A stretch of 64,000 bases of DNA from Dryas octopetala (Eukaryota > Streptophyta > Magnoliopsida > Rosales > Rosaceae): NCBI GenBank assembly GCA_963921425.1, contig OY992836.1, forward strand, positions 883,825-947,824. Reading direction: 5' to 3'. Both the position numbers and the translations under genes were made by a program. Numbering within the stretch: the stretch's first letter is position 1; each line of letters opens with the position of its first letter. The notes under the pieces are model-generated. The model was given only the letters and a program-made list of their open reading frames with translations, ran no database searches and was not told the origin of the DNA. Of the stretch, positions 1 to 10,322 are shown piece after piece.

Positions 1-265
1 ACCGCCTATGGCTCCGTCACCCCGTCCTACGCGCGACCCCTCCGCCTCCAGGATGAAACAGAGAAACACGCGACAGCTTGGAAGCGAGAACGCAAAAGGG
101 ATAGGGGTGCGCTAATTCAACCTACTAAACGGCCTTCTTCGCCCTAAATCCGCCTTACATCATCACCGCACGTGGCTTCGTCGCCCGTCCAAATCGCACC
201 CCCGCCGCCTCGAGGAAGAAAGAAAGAAAAAAAAAAAGAAACAGGCGACAAACGCAAAAAGGATA

Positions 266-384
266 GGGGTGCAACACGAGGAGTTCCCAGGAGGTCACCC
301 ATCCTAGTACTACTCTCGCCCAAGCACGCTTGACTACGGAGTTCTGATTTGATCCGGTGCATTAGTGCTAGTATGATCGCACCC
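266..384 (-). rRNA. 5S rRNA: 5S rRNA gene, copy 1 (divergent)
   Basis: Six substitutions against the U52 consensus: C15U, C35A, C36A, C49U, U53C and G102C. U53C lies in the A box. C35A and C36A fall together in a normally invariant CCC. Probably a decayed copy. TATA, GC and C-1 signals are intact. Confidence 0.9.
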
Positions 385-883
385 GTAAGTTCATGCGTCG
401 TCACCGTATATATAAAGGTTTCCGCTATGCCGCGAGAGAGAGACATATAGATGGCCCGATTCTGCAATAACGCGTGCGCAAGATGGAGCGCCGCGACTTC
501 GACCGATGCCAGAAAAATTAAAGCGATAAATAAAAGTTTTGTAATCGCCCAAAAATACACTTAAAACGCTACATCGGCCTAGTAAATGGCCTTATTTTCC
601 CGAAATCCGCCTTACATCACCGCCTATGGCTCCGTCACCTCGTCCTACGCGCGACCCCTCCGCCTTCAGGATGAAACAGAGAAACACGCGATAGCTTGGA
701 AGCGAGAACGCAGAAGGGATAGGGGTGCGCTAATTCAGCCTACTAAACGGCCTTATTTGCCCTAAATCCGCCTTACATCATCACTGCATGTGGCTTCGTC
801 GCCCGTCCAAATCGCACCCCTGCCGGCTCGAGGAAGAAAGAAAGAAAAAAAGAAAGAAACAGGCGACAAACGCAAAAAGGATA

Positions 884-1002
884 GGGGTGCAACACGAGGA
901 GTTCCCAGGAGGTCACCCATCCTAGTACTACTCTCGCCCAAGCACGCTTGACTGCAGAGTTCTGATGTGATCCGGTGCATTAGTGCTAGTTTGATCGCAC
1001 CC
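884..1002 (-). rRNA. 5S rRNA: 5S rRNA gene, copy 2 (divergent)
   Basis: Six substitutions: U12A, C15U, C35A, C47U, U53C and G102C on a U52 background. It shares C15U, C35A, U53C and G102C with copy 1, so the two are sister copies. The unit is 618 bp. Likely decayed. Confidence 0.9.
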
Positions 1003-1501
1003 GTAAGTTCATGCGTCGTCACCGTATATATAAAGGTTTCCGCTATGCCGCGAGAGAGAGACATATAGATGGCCCGATTCTGCAATAACGCGTGCGGAAG
1101 ATGGAGCGCTGCGACTTCGACCGATGCCCGGAAAATTAAAGCGATAAATAAAAGTTTTGTAATCGCCCAAAAATACACTTAAAACGCTACATCGGCCTAG
1201 TAAATGGCCTTATTTTTCCGAAATCCGCCTTACATCACCGCCTATGGCTCCGTCACCCCGTCCTACGCGTGACCCCTCCGCCTCCAGGATGAAACAGAGA
1301 AACACGCGACAGCTTGGAAGTGAGAACGCAAAAGGGATAGGGGTGCACTAATTCAGCCTACTAAACGGCCTTATTTGCCCTCAATCCGCCTTACATCATC
1401 ACCGCATGTGGCTTTGTCGCCCGTCCAAATCGCACCCCCGCCGCCTGGAGGAAGAAAGAAAGAAAAAAAGAAAGAAACAGGCGACAAACGCAAAACGGAT
1501 A

Positions 1502-1620
1502 GGGGTGCAACACGAGGACTTCCCAGGAGGTCACCCATCCTAGTACTACTCTCGCCCAAGCACGCTTGACTGCGGAGTTCTGATGGGATCCAGTGCATTA
1601 GTGCTAGTATGATCGCACCC
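1502..1620 (-). rRNA. 5S rRNA: 5S rRNA gene, copy 3
   Basis: Differs at C15U, C29U (a CpG change) and U53C, with U52. It shares C15U and U53C with copies 1 and 2 but lacks their other changes. The unit is 618 bp. Confidence 0.93.
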
Positions 1621-2114
1621 GTAAGTTCATGCGTCGTCACCGTATATATAAAGGATTCCGCTATGCCGCGAGAGAGAGACATATAGATGGCCCGATTCTG
1701 CAATAACGCGTGCGCAAGATGGGGCGCCGCGACTTCTACCGATGCCGGGAAAATTAAAGCGATAAATAAAAGTTACCTAATCGCCCAAAAATTCAAAAAT
1801 ACACTTAAAACGCTAATTCGGCCTAGTAAATGGCCGTATTTTCCCGAAATCCGCCTTACGTCACCGCCTATGGCTCCGTCACCCCGTCCTACGCGCGACC
1901 CCTCCGCCTCCAGGATGAAACAGAGAAAGACGCGACAGCTTGGAAGCGAGAACGCAAAAGGGATAGGGGTGCGCTAATTCAGCCTACTAAACGACCTTAT
2001 TTGCCCTAAATCCGCCTTACATCATCACCGCATGTGGCTTCGTCGCCCGTCAAATCGCACCCCCGCCGCCTCGAGGAAGAAAGAAAGAAAAAGGCGACAA
2101 ACGCAAAAAGGATA

Positions 2115-2233
2115 GTGGTTCAACACGAGGACTTCCCAGGAGGTCACCCATCCTAGTACTACTCTCGCCCAAGCACGCTTGACTGCGGAGTTCTGATGGA
2201 ATCCGGTGCATTAGTGCTGGTATGATCGCACCC
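2115..2233 (-). rRNA. 5S rRNA: 5S rRNA gene, copy 4 (divergent)
   Basis: C34U, U53C, C114A and C118A. The last two weaken helix I, which pairs the 5' and 3' ends of the RNA. An 8-bp tandem duplication lies upstream of its TATA box (around 2274-2289). Doubtful as a functional gene. Confidence 0.88.
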
Positions 2234-2273
2234 GTAAGTTCATGCGTCGTCACCGTATATATAAAGGTTTCCG

Positions 2274-2289
2274 CTATGCCACTATGCCG
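2274..2289. repeat. 8-bp tandem duplication upstream of 5S copy 4
   Basis: CTATGCCA is followed at once by CTATGCCG, where all other units have a single CTATGCCG. It lies upstream of the TATA box and does not alter TATA-to-gene spacing. Confidence 0.8.
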
Positions 2290-2748
2290 CGAGAGAGAGA
2301 CATATAAATGGCCCGATTCTGCAATAACGCGTGCGCAAGATCGAGCGCCGTGAATTCGACCAATGCCCGGAAAATTAAAGCGATAAATAAAAGTTACGTA
2401 ATCGCCCAAAAATTCAAAAATACACTTAAAACGCTAATTCGGCCTAGTAAATGGCCTTATTTTTCTGAAATCCGCCTTACATCACCGCCTTTGGCTCCGT
2501 CACCCGGTTCTACGCGCGACCCCTCCGCCTCCAGGATGAAACAGAGAAACACGCGACAGCTTGGAAGCAAGAACGCAAAAGGGATAGGGGTGCGCTAATT
2601 CAGCCTACTAAACGGCCTTATTTGCCCTAAATCCGCCTTACATCATCACCGCATGTGGCTTCGTCGCCCGTCCAAATCGCACCCCCGCCGCCTCGAGGAA
2701 GAAAGAAAGGACAAAAGAAAGAAACAGGCGACAAACGCAAAAAGGATA

Positions 2749-2867
2749 GGGGTGCAACACGAGGACTTCCCAAGAGGTCACCCATCCTAGTACTGCTCTC
2801 GCCCAAGCACGGTTAATTGCGGAGTTCTGATGGGATCCGGTGCATTAGTGCTGGTATGATCGCACCC
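2749..2867 (-). rRNA. 5S rRNA: 5S rRNA gene, copy 5 (divergent)
   Basis: G51A, G56C, U73C and C95U on a U52 background. G51A and G56C are in the A box. C95U turns a helix IV G-C pair into G-U. The unit is 634 bp. Confidence 0.9.
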
Positions 2868-3374
2868 GTAAGTTCATGCGTCGTCACCGTATATATAAAG
2901 GTTTCCGCTATGCCGCGAGAGAGAGACATATAGATGGCCCGATTCTGCAATAACGCGTGCGCAAGATGGAGCGCCACGACTTCGACCGATGCCCGGAAAA
3001 TTAAAGCGATAAATAAAAGTTACGTAATCGCCCAAAAATTCAAAAATACAATTAAAACGCTAATTCGGCTTATTAAATGGCCTTATTTTTCTGAAATCCG
3101 CCTTACATCACCGCCTTTGGCTCCGTCACCCCGTCCTACGCGCGACCCCTCCGCCTCCAGGATGAATCAGAGAAACACGCGACAGCTTGGAAGCGAGAAC
3201 GCAAAAGGGATAGGGGTGCGCTAGTTCAGCCTACTAAACGGCCTTATTTGCCCTAAATCCGCATTACATCATCACCGCATGTGGCTTCGTCGCCCGTCCA
3301 AATCGCACCCCCGCCGCCTCGAGGAAGAACGAAAGAAAAAAAGAAAGAAACAGGCGACAAACGCAAAAAGGATA

Positions 3375-3493
3375 GGGGTGCAACACGAGGACTTCCCAGG
3401 AGGTCACCCATCCTAGTACTACTCTCGCCCAAGCACGCTTAGCTGCGGAGTTCTGATGGGATCCGGTGCATTAGTGCTGGTATGATCGCACCC
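3375..3493 (-). rRNA. 5S rRNA: 5S rRNA gene, copy 6
   Basis: Matches the C52 consensus at every position, unlike its five left neighbours. A conversion from the main array is a simple explanation. The pararetrovirus fossil begins about 400 bp to its right, upstream of its promoter, and leaves that promoter intact. Confidence 0.96.
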
Positions 3494-3892
3494 GTAAGTT
3501 CATGCGTCGTCACCGTATATATAAAGGTTTCCGCTATGCCGCGAGAGAGAGACATATAGATGGCCCGATTCTGCAATAACGCGTGCGCAAGATGGAGCGC
3601 CGCGACTTCAACTGATGCCCGGAAACTTAAAGCGATAAATAAAAGTTACGTAATCGCCCAAAAATTCAAAAATACACTTAAAACGCTAATTCGGCCTAGT
3701 AAATGGCCTTATTTTCCCGAAATCCGCCTTACATCACCGCCTATGGCTCCGTCACCTGGTCCTACGCGCGACCCCTCCGCCTCCAGGATGAAACAGAGAA
3801 ACACGCGACAGCTTGGAAGCGAGAACGCAAAAGAGATAGGGGTGCGCTAATTCATCCTACTAAACGGCCTTATTTGCCCTAAATCCGCCTTA

Positions 3893-4438
3893 AAGGATAA
3901 GATTCCTTGTCGGGCCAGCTGTTAGGCCTGGATCTTTCCTTTTTCTTTATTTAAGAGGCAAGAGCCTCAGTTGAAGACATCGAAGAATTTTTAGTTTTCT
4001 GCAAGTGTGAGATTATAAGTGTGCAAACAGGTCTCCTGTTAAGACTTGATATTAATATAAGTGTGAGAATTTGTTTTCATTCCCGAAGTGTTCATTTCAA
4101 TTCTGTAAGTCTGAATGTTCAATTTAATTTCAGTTCTTGTATATGTTTGTTTATTTCAGTTTATTCTAATTGTACTTTTTAGTTTATATCTCTGGACTTT
4201 GCTAATTTTTAAAGTTAAAAAGGATTAATTTTTCGGTTTTAAAACCCTTCCCCTCACCTGGGATAGTTTTGGTATCAGAGCCATTTGTCACGGGAGATAA
4301 GTAGTAGGGATCATTAGTTTGATAATAGTGTTGAGAACTGACGAGTGAAGGGCAGTTGAAGGCAGGTTTAGCCGTTGGTAAGTCCCAGGAAGTAACTCAG
4401 GTTCAGAAATCAAACACTTTTATTTTCTAATCGCTTCT
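3893..4438 (+). promoter_or_regulatory. Leader and promoter-like part of the pararetrovirus fossil
   Basis: A TATA-like TATTTAAG (3948-3955) stands in a T-rich context soon after the left junction, followed by about 480 bp of AT-rich leader without a long reading frame. This matches the promoter-plus-leader arrangement upstream of the first gene in caulimovirids. The first seven bases (AAGGATA) also match the 5S terminator region and may belong to the host side of the junction. Confidence 0.55.
4270..4282 (+). other. Primer binding site, initiator tRNA-Met type
   Basis: TGGTATCAGAGCC is complementary to the 3' end of plant initiator tRNA-Met, the primer for minus-strand DNA synthesis in caulimovirids and in many Copia elements. 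It lies in the leader, 157 bp before the first frame. There is no LTR-like CA end directly before it, which favours a pararetrovirus over an LTR element. Confidence 0.8.
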
Positions 4439-5947
4439 ATGGCCAATCTCTTTAGAAGTCTGTCCAGATCCTCCGAAGCTAGTTCCTCAGGGAAGATGAA
4501 GTTGAACAATACCGAAGAAATAGTCTTTGCCGACTATGAAAAGCAGCTTCAGAACTGGTCCATACCAGCCTTTCCTACCAAGGAGATATACAGAAAAGGC
4601 ACATTCGACTGGAGAACAGATTATGTTATCAAAACAACAGAAAGGACAGTGCCTATCTCCAACGCTCAGGACAACTTCCAGTTGTTCACACCAAGTATGC
4701 TAAATCAGCATATTTCTAAAAAATTCAAATACCTACACATAGGTGTAGTCCAGGTTGCGGTAAAACCTTTGGTAAGAACAGGTTTAAATACCTCTGTCTT
4801 GGTCTGTGTAAGGGATCAAAGGCATAACAAGTTTTCTGATTCTCTACTTGGAGTAGTTGAATCCTCTCTAAGTGAAGGTCCTATATTTTTTAATTGTTTT
4901 CCTAATTTCTCTGTATCCTTAACTGACAAAGGAATCCTGAAATCCTTAACTCTAAACATCAAGTCTCATGGATTTGATATGATTCCAGGATCTGAGAACA
5001 TGGCCATTGTTTACAGGATCTATTATAAAGCAATGACTACCTTATGCCCAGGAGCAAAGGATTTGCATGTGGAAGGAAAAACAATTATGTTTCAAGCAGA
5101 TCTAAAAAGATCTAATGTGGCGGTCCCAAGGACAATTAGCTGGAACCAAGTCAATTTCCCTCTCGAATGGACAGTAGCTCAAGAGGCACCTCAAAGGCCT
5201 CTCCAAAATCAGGAAATTGACCAAATCGTGGAGCATGATGATGGCGAGGTAGAAATTAGATTCTCCAATCTAAGATCTACGCGTCTTGGAACTTCCACAA
5301 ACTCCAGGTTTTCTTATCCAGAAAACCCGCCAAGCCGACCAGTAACCTTGCCAAGATCTGTCTCATCCAGAACCATAAATGAACCATTGATGGTTGGAAC
5401 AGAGAGAGAAGGATTAATCAGTAAGCCTATTTATACTGATTTTGAAAAATCTAATGCAGAGGATGACCTAGTTGGGCCAACCTTTTCTGATGTGCAGGGG
5501 CCAATTTATACTGGGCCACAAATTAATGTTTTAGAAGGTGAAGGCCCATCCCATTTCCAGTATGATCTCCAAACTCTAAAAGCAGAGTTTATGAGCCCAA
5601 AGCATAGGCTTAAAAGAGCCTGGTTTCACGAGAACTTTGACAACATGCAAAGGATCTCTTTCCATGCAGAATGGACTTCCTATATGGAAAATACCAAAAG
5701 AGAAATTCCCTTTTGGGATTGGTTCTATCATAAGATCCAAAATCATGTTAGTGAAAAGTTAAAAGCTTCAATCAACACTATCACAAGTTCCATTAAAGAG
5801 TGGGCTACCAAAGAAGGAGACAAAGTAAGGTCAGTACATCCTCCTAATATTCCTATAATTGTTTCTGGAAGTTTAGCTACACCAGTTAAAGCATCGTCAC
5901 TTTCTGGGGTAGATAACGAGTCCAAGGTTTGTTATAAAACATATTGA
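4439..5947 (+). pseudogene. Fossil movement-protein region of the pararetrovirus
   Basis: A 502-codon frame. Residues about 60-205 resemble the 30K movement-protein superfamily (Pfam MP, PF01107), which lets plant viruses pass through plasmodesmata. Visible marks are VQVAVKPL followed by LNTSVLVCVRD (Asp126), then GPIFFNCFPNFSVSLTD (148-163) and IVYRIYYKAM. The part after residue 250 is low in conserved features. Residues about 375-435 have a Trp/Phe-rich helical pattern (WFHENF, FWDWFYHKI) seen between the movement and capsid regions of caulimovirids. It belongs to a truncated element and is not a host gene. The family assignment is by recognition only. Confidence 0.7.
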
Positions 5948-5954
5948 TGCCCTA

Positions 5955-6420
5955 GTGCAACAGAGCAATTATACCAATTTGTTTTTACAGACCTTAGGGG
6001 AACAAACCAGTAGAATTGAGGATAGTTTAAATGAACTAGCTCCTAAAACGGAAGACTTAAAGTCTAAGGTGGCTTTTGAAACAGATAAATCTATCTTTAA
6101 ACCACCACCAGACTTAGGAGAATTTAAACTTTCAAAAGGAAACCAGTCAGAACTAGTTGAAGAAATCACAAATAGGTTAAATAACCTACAAGTAAAAACA
6201 AAAGAAAAACAAACGATAAATGTCTTATCTAAATCTGGATCTGATTCAGAGATAGATGAGATGCAAGAAGCCTTCTTGGATTCTGGCAATGAACAGGATA
6301 AAAATCCTGTTCCTTCCTTAGATATTAATAGACTTACCTATAATTCAAGGTCCAGTTATGGTTTTCAAGGAAAACCCCAGTTTGCCCCTACAAGGAATTA
6401 CTACCATAGGCCCACACCGG
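5955..6420 (+). pseudogene. Fossil capsid-proximal region of the pararetrovirus
   Basis: A second frame, rich in Glu, Lys and Leu with coiled-coil-like spacing over its first 80 residues. It ends in YGFQGKPQFAP and RNYYHRPTP, a motif type found near the start of the capsid region in caulimovirid polyproteins. The element is cut here by the junction with 5S DNA at 6420/6421, and any frame beyond that is 5S sequence. Nothing downstream of this part of the virus is present. Confidence 0.5.
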
Positions 6421-6422
6421 TA

Positions 6423-6541
6423 GGGGTGCAACATGAGGACTTCCCAGGAGGTCACCCATCCTAGTACTACTCTCGCCCAAGCACGCTTCACTGCGGAGTT
6501 CTGATGGGATCCGGTGCATTAGTGCTGGTATGATCGCACCC
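6423..6541 (-). rRNA. 5S rRNA: 5S rRNA gene, copy 7 (terminator replaced by fossil)
   Basis: G108A and U53G, with U52. The upstream signals are normal, but only TA of its usual 3' flank remains before the fossil begins, so the T5 terminator is lost. The first TTTT on the transcript strand lies about 49 nt further on, inside the fossil (6371-6374). The transcript would be about 50 nt longer if made. Confidence 0.93.
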
Positions 6542-7050
6542 GTAAGTTCATGCGTCGTCACCGTATATATAAAGGTTTCCGCTATGCCGCGAGAGAGAGA
6601 CATATAGATGGCCCGATCCTGCAATAACGCGTGCGCAAGATGGAGCGCCGCGACTTCGACCGATGCCCGGAAAATTAAAGCGATAAATAAAAGTTACGTA
6701 ATCGCCCAAAAATTCAAAAATACACTTAAAACGCTAATTCGGCCTAGTAAATGGCCTTATTTTCCCGAAATCTGCCTTACATCACCGCCTTTGGCTCCGT
6801 CACCCCGTCCTACGCGCGACCCCTCCGCCTCCAGGATGAAACAGAGAAACACGCGACAGCTTGGAAACGAGAACGCAAAAGGGATAGGGGTGCGCTAATT
6901 CAGCCTACTAAACTGCCTTCTTTGCCCTAAATCCGCCTTACATCATCACCGCATGTGGCTTCGTCGCCCGTCCAAATCGCACCCCCGCCGCCTCGAGGAA
7001 GAAAGAAAGAAAAAGAAAGAAAGAAACAGGCGACAAACGCAAAAAGGATA

Positions 7051-7169
7051 GGGGTGCAACACGAGGACTTCCCAGGAGGTCACCCATCCTAGTACTACTC
7101 TCGCCCAAGCACGCTTCACTGCGGAGTTCTGATGGGATCCAGTGCATTAGTGCTGGTATGATCGCACCT
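7051..7169 (-). rRNA. 5S rRNA: 5S rRNA gene, copy 8
   Basis: G1A, C29U and U53G. The first change removes the usual starting G of the RNA and weakens the end of helix I. U53G is shared with copies 7 and 9 only, so these three form a local family. Confidence 0.92.
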
Positions 7170-7676
7170 GTAAGTTCATGCGTCGTCACCGTATATATAA
7201 AGGTTTCCGCTATGCCGCGAGAGAGAGACATATAGATGGCTCGATTCTGCAATAACGCGTGCGCAAGATGGAGCGCCGCGACTTCGACCGATGCCCGGAA
7301 AATTAAAGCGATAAAGAAAAGTTACGTAATCGCACAAAAATTCAAAAATACACTTAAAACGCTAATTCGGCCTAGTAAATGGCCTTATTTTCCCGAAATC
7401 CGCCTTACATCACCGCCTTTGGCTCCGTCACCTCGTTCTACGCGCGACCCCTCCGCCTCCAGGATGAAACAGAGAAACACGCGACAGCTTGGAAGCGAGA
7501 ACGCAAAAGGGATAGGGGTGCGCTAATTCAGCCTACTAAACGGCCTTATTTGCCCTAAATCAGCCTTACATCATCACCGCATGAGGCTTCGTCGCCCGTC
7601 CAAATCGCACCCCCGCCGCCTCGAGGAAGAGAGAAAGAAAAAAAAAAAGAAACAGGCGACAAACGCAAAAAGGATA

Positions 7677-7795
7677 GGGGTGCAACACGAGGACTTCCCA
7701 GGAGGTCACCCATCCTAGTACTACTCTCGCCCAAGCACGCTTCACTGCGGAGTTCTGATGGGATCCGGTGCATTAATGCTGGTATGATCGCACCC
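7677..7795 (-). rRNA. 5S rRNA: 5S rRNA gene, copy 9
   Basis: C20U and U53G. It is the last unit with the left-type GAGAGAGAC purine motif upstream. The unit is 626 bp. Confidence 0.93.
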
Positions 7796-8307
7796 GTAAG
7801 TTCATGCGTCGTCACCGTATATATAAAGGTTTCTGCTATGCCGCGATAGAGAGACATATAGATGGCCCGATTCTGCAATAACGCGTGCGCAAGATGGAGC
7901 GCCGCGACTTCGACCGATGCCCGGAAAATTATAGCGATAAATAAAAGTTACGTAATCGCCCAAAAATTCAAAAATACACTTAAAACGCTAATTCGGCCTA
8001 GTAAATGGCCTTATTTTCCCGAAATCCGCCTTACATCACCGCCTTTGGCTCCGTCACCCCGTCCTACGCGCGACCCCTCCGCCTCCAGGATGAAACAGAG
8101 AAACACGCGACAGCTTGGAAGCGAGAACGCAAAAGAGATATGGGTGCGCTAATTCAGCCTACTAAACGGCCTTATTTGCCCTAAATCCGCCTTACATCAT
8201 CACCGCATGTGGCTTCGTCGCCCGTCCAAATCGCACCCCCGCCGCCTCGAGGAAGAAAGAAAGAAAAAAAAAGAAGAAAGAAACAGGCGACAAACGCAAA
8301 AAGGATA

Positions 8308-8426
8308 GGGGTGCAACACGAGGACTTCCCAGGAGGTCACCCATCCTAGTACTACTCTCGCCCAAGCACACTTAACTGCGGACTTCTGATGGGATCCGGT
8401 GCATTAGTGCTGGTATGATCGCACCC
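8308..8426 (-). rRNA. 5S rRNA: 5S rRNA gene, copy 10
   Basis: C44G and C57U with U52. Upstream it joins a left-type AAAGG after the TATA box to a right-type GAGAGAGAAAC, so the switch between spacer subtypes falls within this unit. Confidence 0.93.
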
Positions 8427-8939
8427 GTAAGTTCATGCGTCGTCACCGTATATATAAAGGTTTCCGCTATGCCGCGAGAGAGAAACATATAGATGGCCCG
8501 ATTCTGCAATAACGCGTGCGCAAGATGGAGCGCCGCGACGTCGACCGATGCCCGGAAAATTAAAGCGATAAATAAAAGTTACGTAATCGCCCAAAAATTC
8601 AAAAATACACTTAAAACGCTAATTCGGCCAAGTAAATGGCCTTATTTTCCCGAAATCCGCCTTACATCACCGCCTTTGGCTCCGTCACCCCGTCCTACGC
8701 GCGACCCCTTCGCTTCCAGGATGAAACAGAGAAACACGCGACAGCTTGGAAACGAGAACGCAAAAGGGATAGGGGTGCGCTAATTCAGCCTACTAAACGG
8801 CCTTATTTGCCCTAAATCCGCCTTACATCATCACCGCATGTGGCTTCGTCGCCCGTCCAAATCGCACCCCCGCCGCCTCGAGGAAGAAAGAAAGAAAAAA
8901 AGAAGAAGAAAGAAACAGGCGACAAACGCAAAAAGGATA

Positions 8940-9058
8940 GGGGTGCAACACGAGGACTTCCCAGGAGGTCACCCATCCTAGTACTACTCTCGCCCAAGCA
9001 CGCTTAACTGCGGAGTTCTGATGGGATCCGGTGCATTAGTGCTGGTATGATCGCACCC
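8940..9058 (-). rRNA. 5S rRNA: 5S rRNA gene, copy 11
   Basis: Matches the U52 form throughout, which is the form I recall as the common plant sequence. It is the first unit with the right-type AAATG after the TATA box. Confidence 0.97.
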
Positions 9059-9571
9059 GTAAGTTCATGCGTCGTCACCGTATATATAAATGTTTCCGCT
9101 ATGCCGCGAGAGAGAAACATATAGATGGCCCGATTCTGCAATAACGCGTGCGCAAGATGGAGCGCCGCGACTTCGACCGATGGCCGAAAAATTAAAGCGA
9201 TAAATAAAAGTTACGTAATCGCCCAAAAATTCAAAAATACACTTAAAACGCTAATTCGGCCTAGTAAATGGCCTTATTTTCCCGAAATCCGCCTTACATC
9301 ACCGCCTTTGGCTCCGTCACACCGTCCTACGCGCGACCCCTCCGCCTCCAGGATGAAACAGAGAAACACGCGACAGCTTGGAAGCGAGAACGCAAAAGGG
9401 ATAGGGGTGCGCTAATTCAGCCTACTAAACGGCCTTATTTGCCCTAAATCCGCCTTACATCATCACCGCATGTGGCTTCGTCGCCCGTCCAAATCGCACC
9501 CCCGCCGCCTCGAGGAAGAAAGAAAGAAAAAAAGAAGAAGAAAGAAACAGGCGACAAACGCAAAAAGGATA

Positions 9572-9690
9572 GGGGTGCAACACGAGGACTTCCCAGGAGG
9601 TCACCCATCCTAGTACTACTCTCGCCCAAGCTCGCTTAACTGCGGAGTTCTGATGGGATCCGGTGCATTAGTGCTGGTATGATCGCACCC
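9572..9690 (-). rRNA. 5S rRNA: 5S rRNA gene, copy 12
   Basis: One change, U59A, in the A box on a U52 background. The spacer to its left is close to the one beyond copy 11. Confidence 0.95.
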
Positions 9691-10203
9691 GTAAGTTCAT
9701 GCGTCGTCACCGTATATATAAATGTTTCCGCTATGCCGCGAGAGAGAAACATATAGATGGCCCGATTCTGCAATAACGCGTGCGCAAGATGGAGCGCCGC
9801 GACTTCGACCGATGGCCGGAAAATTAAAGCGATAAATAAAAGTTACGTAATCGCCCAAAAATTCAAAAATACACTTAAAACGCTAATTCGGCCTAGTAAA
9901 TGGCCTTATTTTCCCGAAATCCGCCTTACATCACCGCCTTTGGCTCCGTCACCCCGTCCTACGCGCGACCCCTTCGCCTCCAGGATGAAACAGAGAAACA
10001 CGCGACAGCTTGGAAGCGAGAACGCAAAAGGGATAGGGGTGCGCTAATTCAGCCTACTAAACGGCCTTATTTGCCCTAAATCCGCCTTACATCATCACCG
10101 CATGTGGCTTCGTCGCCCGTGCAAATCGCACCCCCGCCGCCTCGAGGAAGAAAGAAAGAAAAAAAGAAGAAGAAAGAAACAGGCGACAAACGCAAAAAGG
10201 ATA

Positions 10204-10322
10204 GGGGTGCAACACGAGGACTTCCCAGGAGGTCACCCATCCTAGTACTACTCTCGCCCAAGCACGCTTGACTGCGGAGTTCTGATGGGATCCGGTGCAT
10301 TAGTGCTGGTATGATCGCACCC
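10204..10322 (-). rRNA. 5S rRNA: 5S rRNA gene, copy 13
   Basis: U53C with U52. It opens the 4-unit higher-order repeat; its counterparts are copies 17 and 21. It shares with copy 17 a private ATTCACAAAT spacer variant. Confidence 0.95.

Larger units (their letters stand above)
1..3892 (-). repeat. 5S rDNA tandem array, left divergent block (copies 1-6)
   Basis: Six 5S genes lie in head-to-tail units of 613-634 bp, all transcribed leftward. The window opens inside a spacer, so 1-265 is the tail of a cut unit. These units differ from the rest of the window. The TATA region continues as AAAGG instead of AAATG, the purine run upstream reads GAGAGAGAGAC instead of GAGAGAGAAAC, and the first spacers lack a short block before the subrepeats. 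Genes 1, 2, 4 and 5 carry four to six substitutions each. The block ends abruptly at 3892, where spacer sequence is joined to foreign DNA. RNA numbering in all entries runs 1-119 along the transcript, and comparisons were made by eye against the majority sequence. Confidence 0.97.
3893..6420 (+). mobile_element. Endogenous pararetrovirus fossil (Caulimoviridae), truncated
   Basis: This 2,528-bp block has no similarity to the 5S unit and is much more AT-rich. In order it holds a TATA-like signal and leader, a primer binding site matching initiator tRNA-Met, a reading frame with a 30K-type movement-protein domain, and a second short frame resembling the start of the capsid region. Protease, reverse transcriptase and RNase H are absent, so it is a broken partial copy. 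There are no terminal repeats and no clear target duplication. The florendovirus/petuvirus-like group is my best guess within Caulimoviridae; an LTR element carrying a captured movement gene is less likely. Age cannot be dated here, but long frames persist, which suggests it is not very ancient. Confidence 0.78.

Noticed and set aside
144-560. Longer minus-strand frames of 104-140 codons in the left units (for example MYFWAITKLLFIALIF)
   Set aside because: They run through the TATA region, the whole 5S gene and the terminator, which cannot be protein coding. Extra length comes from chance lack of stops in divergent units.
3893-4282. Reading the start of the foreign block as the LTR of a Copia-type element
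   Set aside because: The tRNA-Met site would fit, but no LTR ending in CA stands before it, no second LTR exists, and the first frame is a movement-protein domain rather than Gag.
5743-6289. Minus-strand frames within the fossil (60 and 106 codons)
   Set aside because: Both are antisense shadows of the movement-protein and capsid-proximal regions and show no domain of their own.
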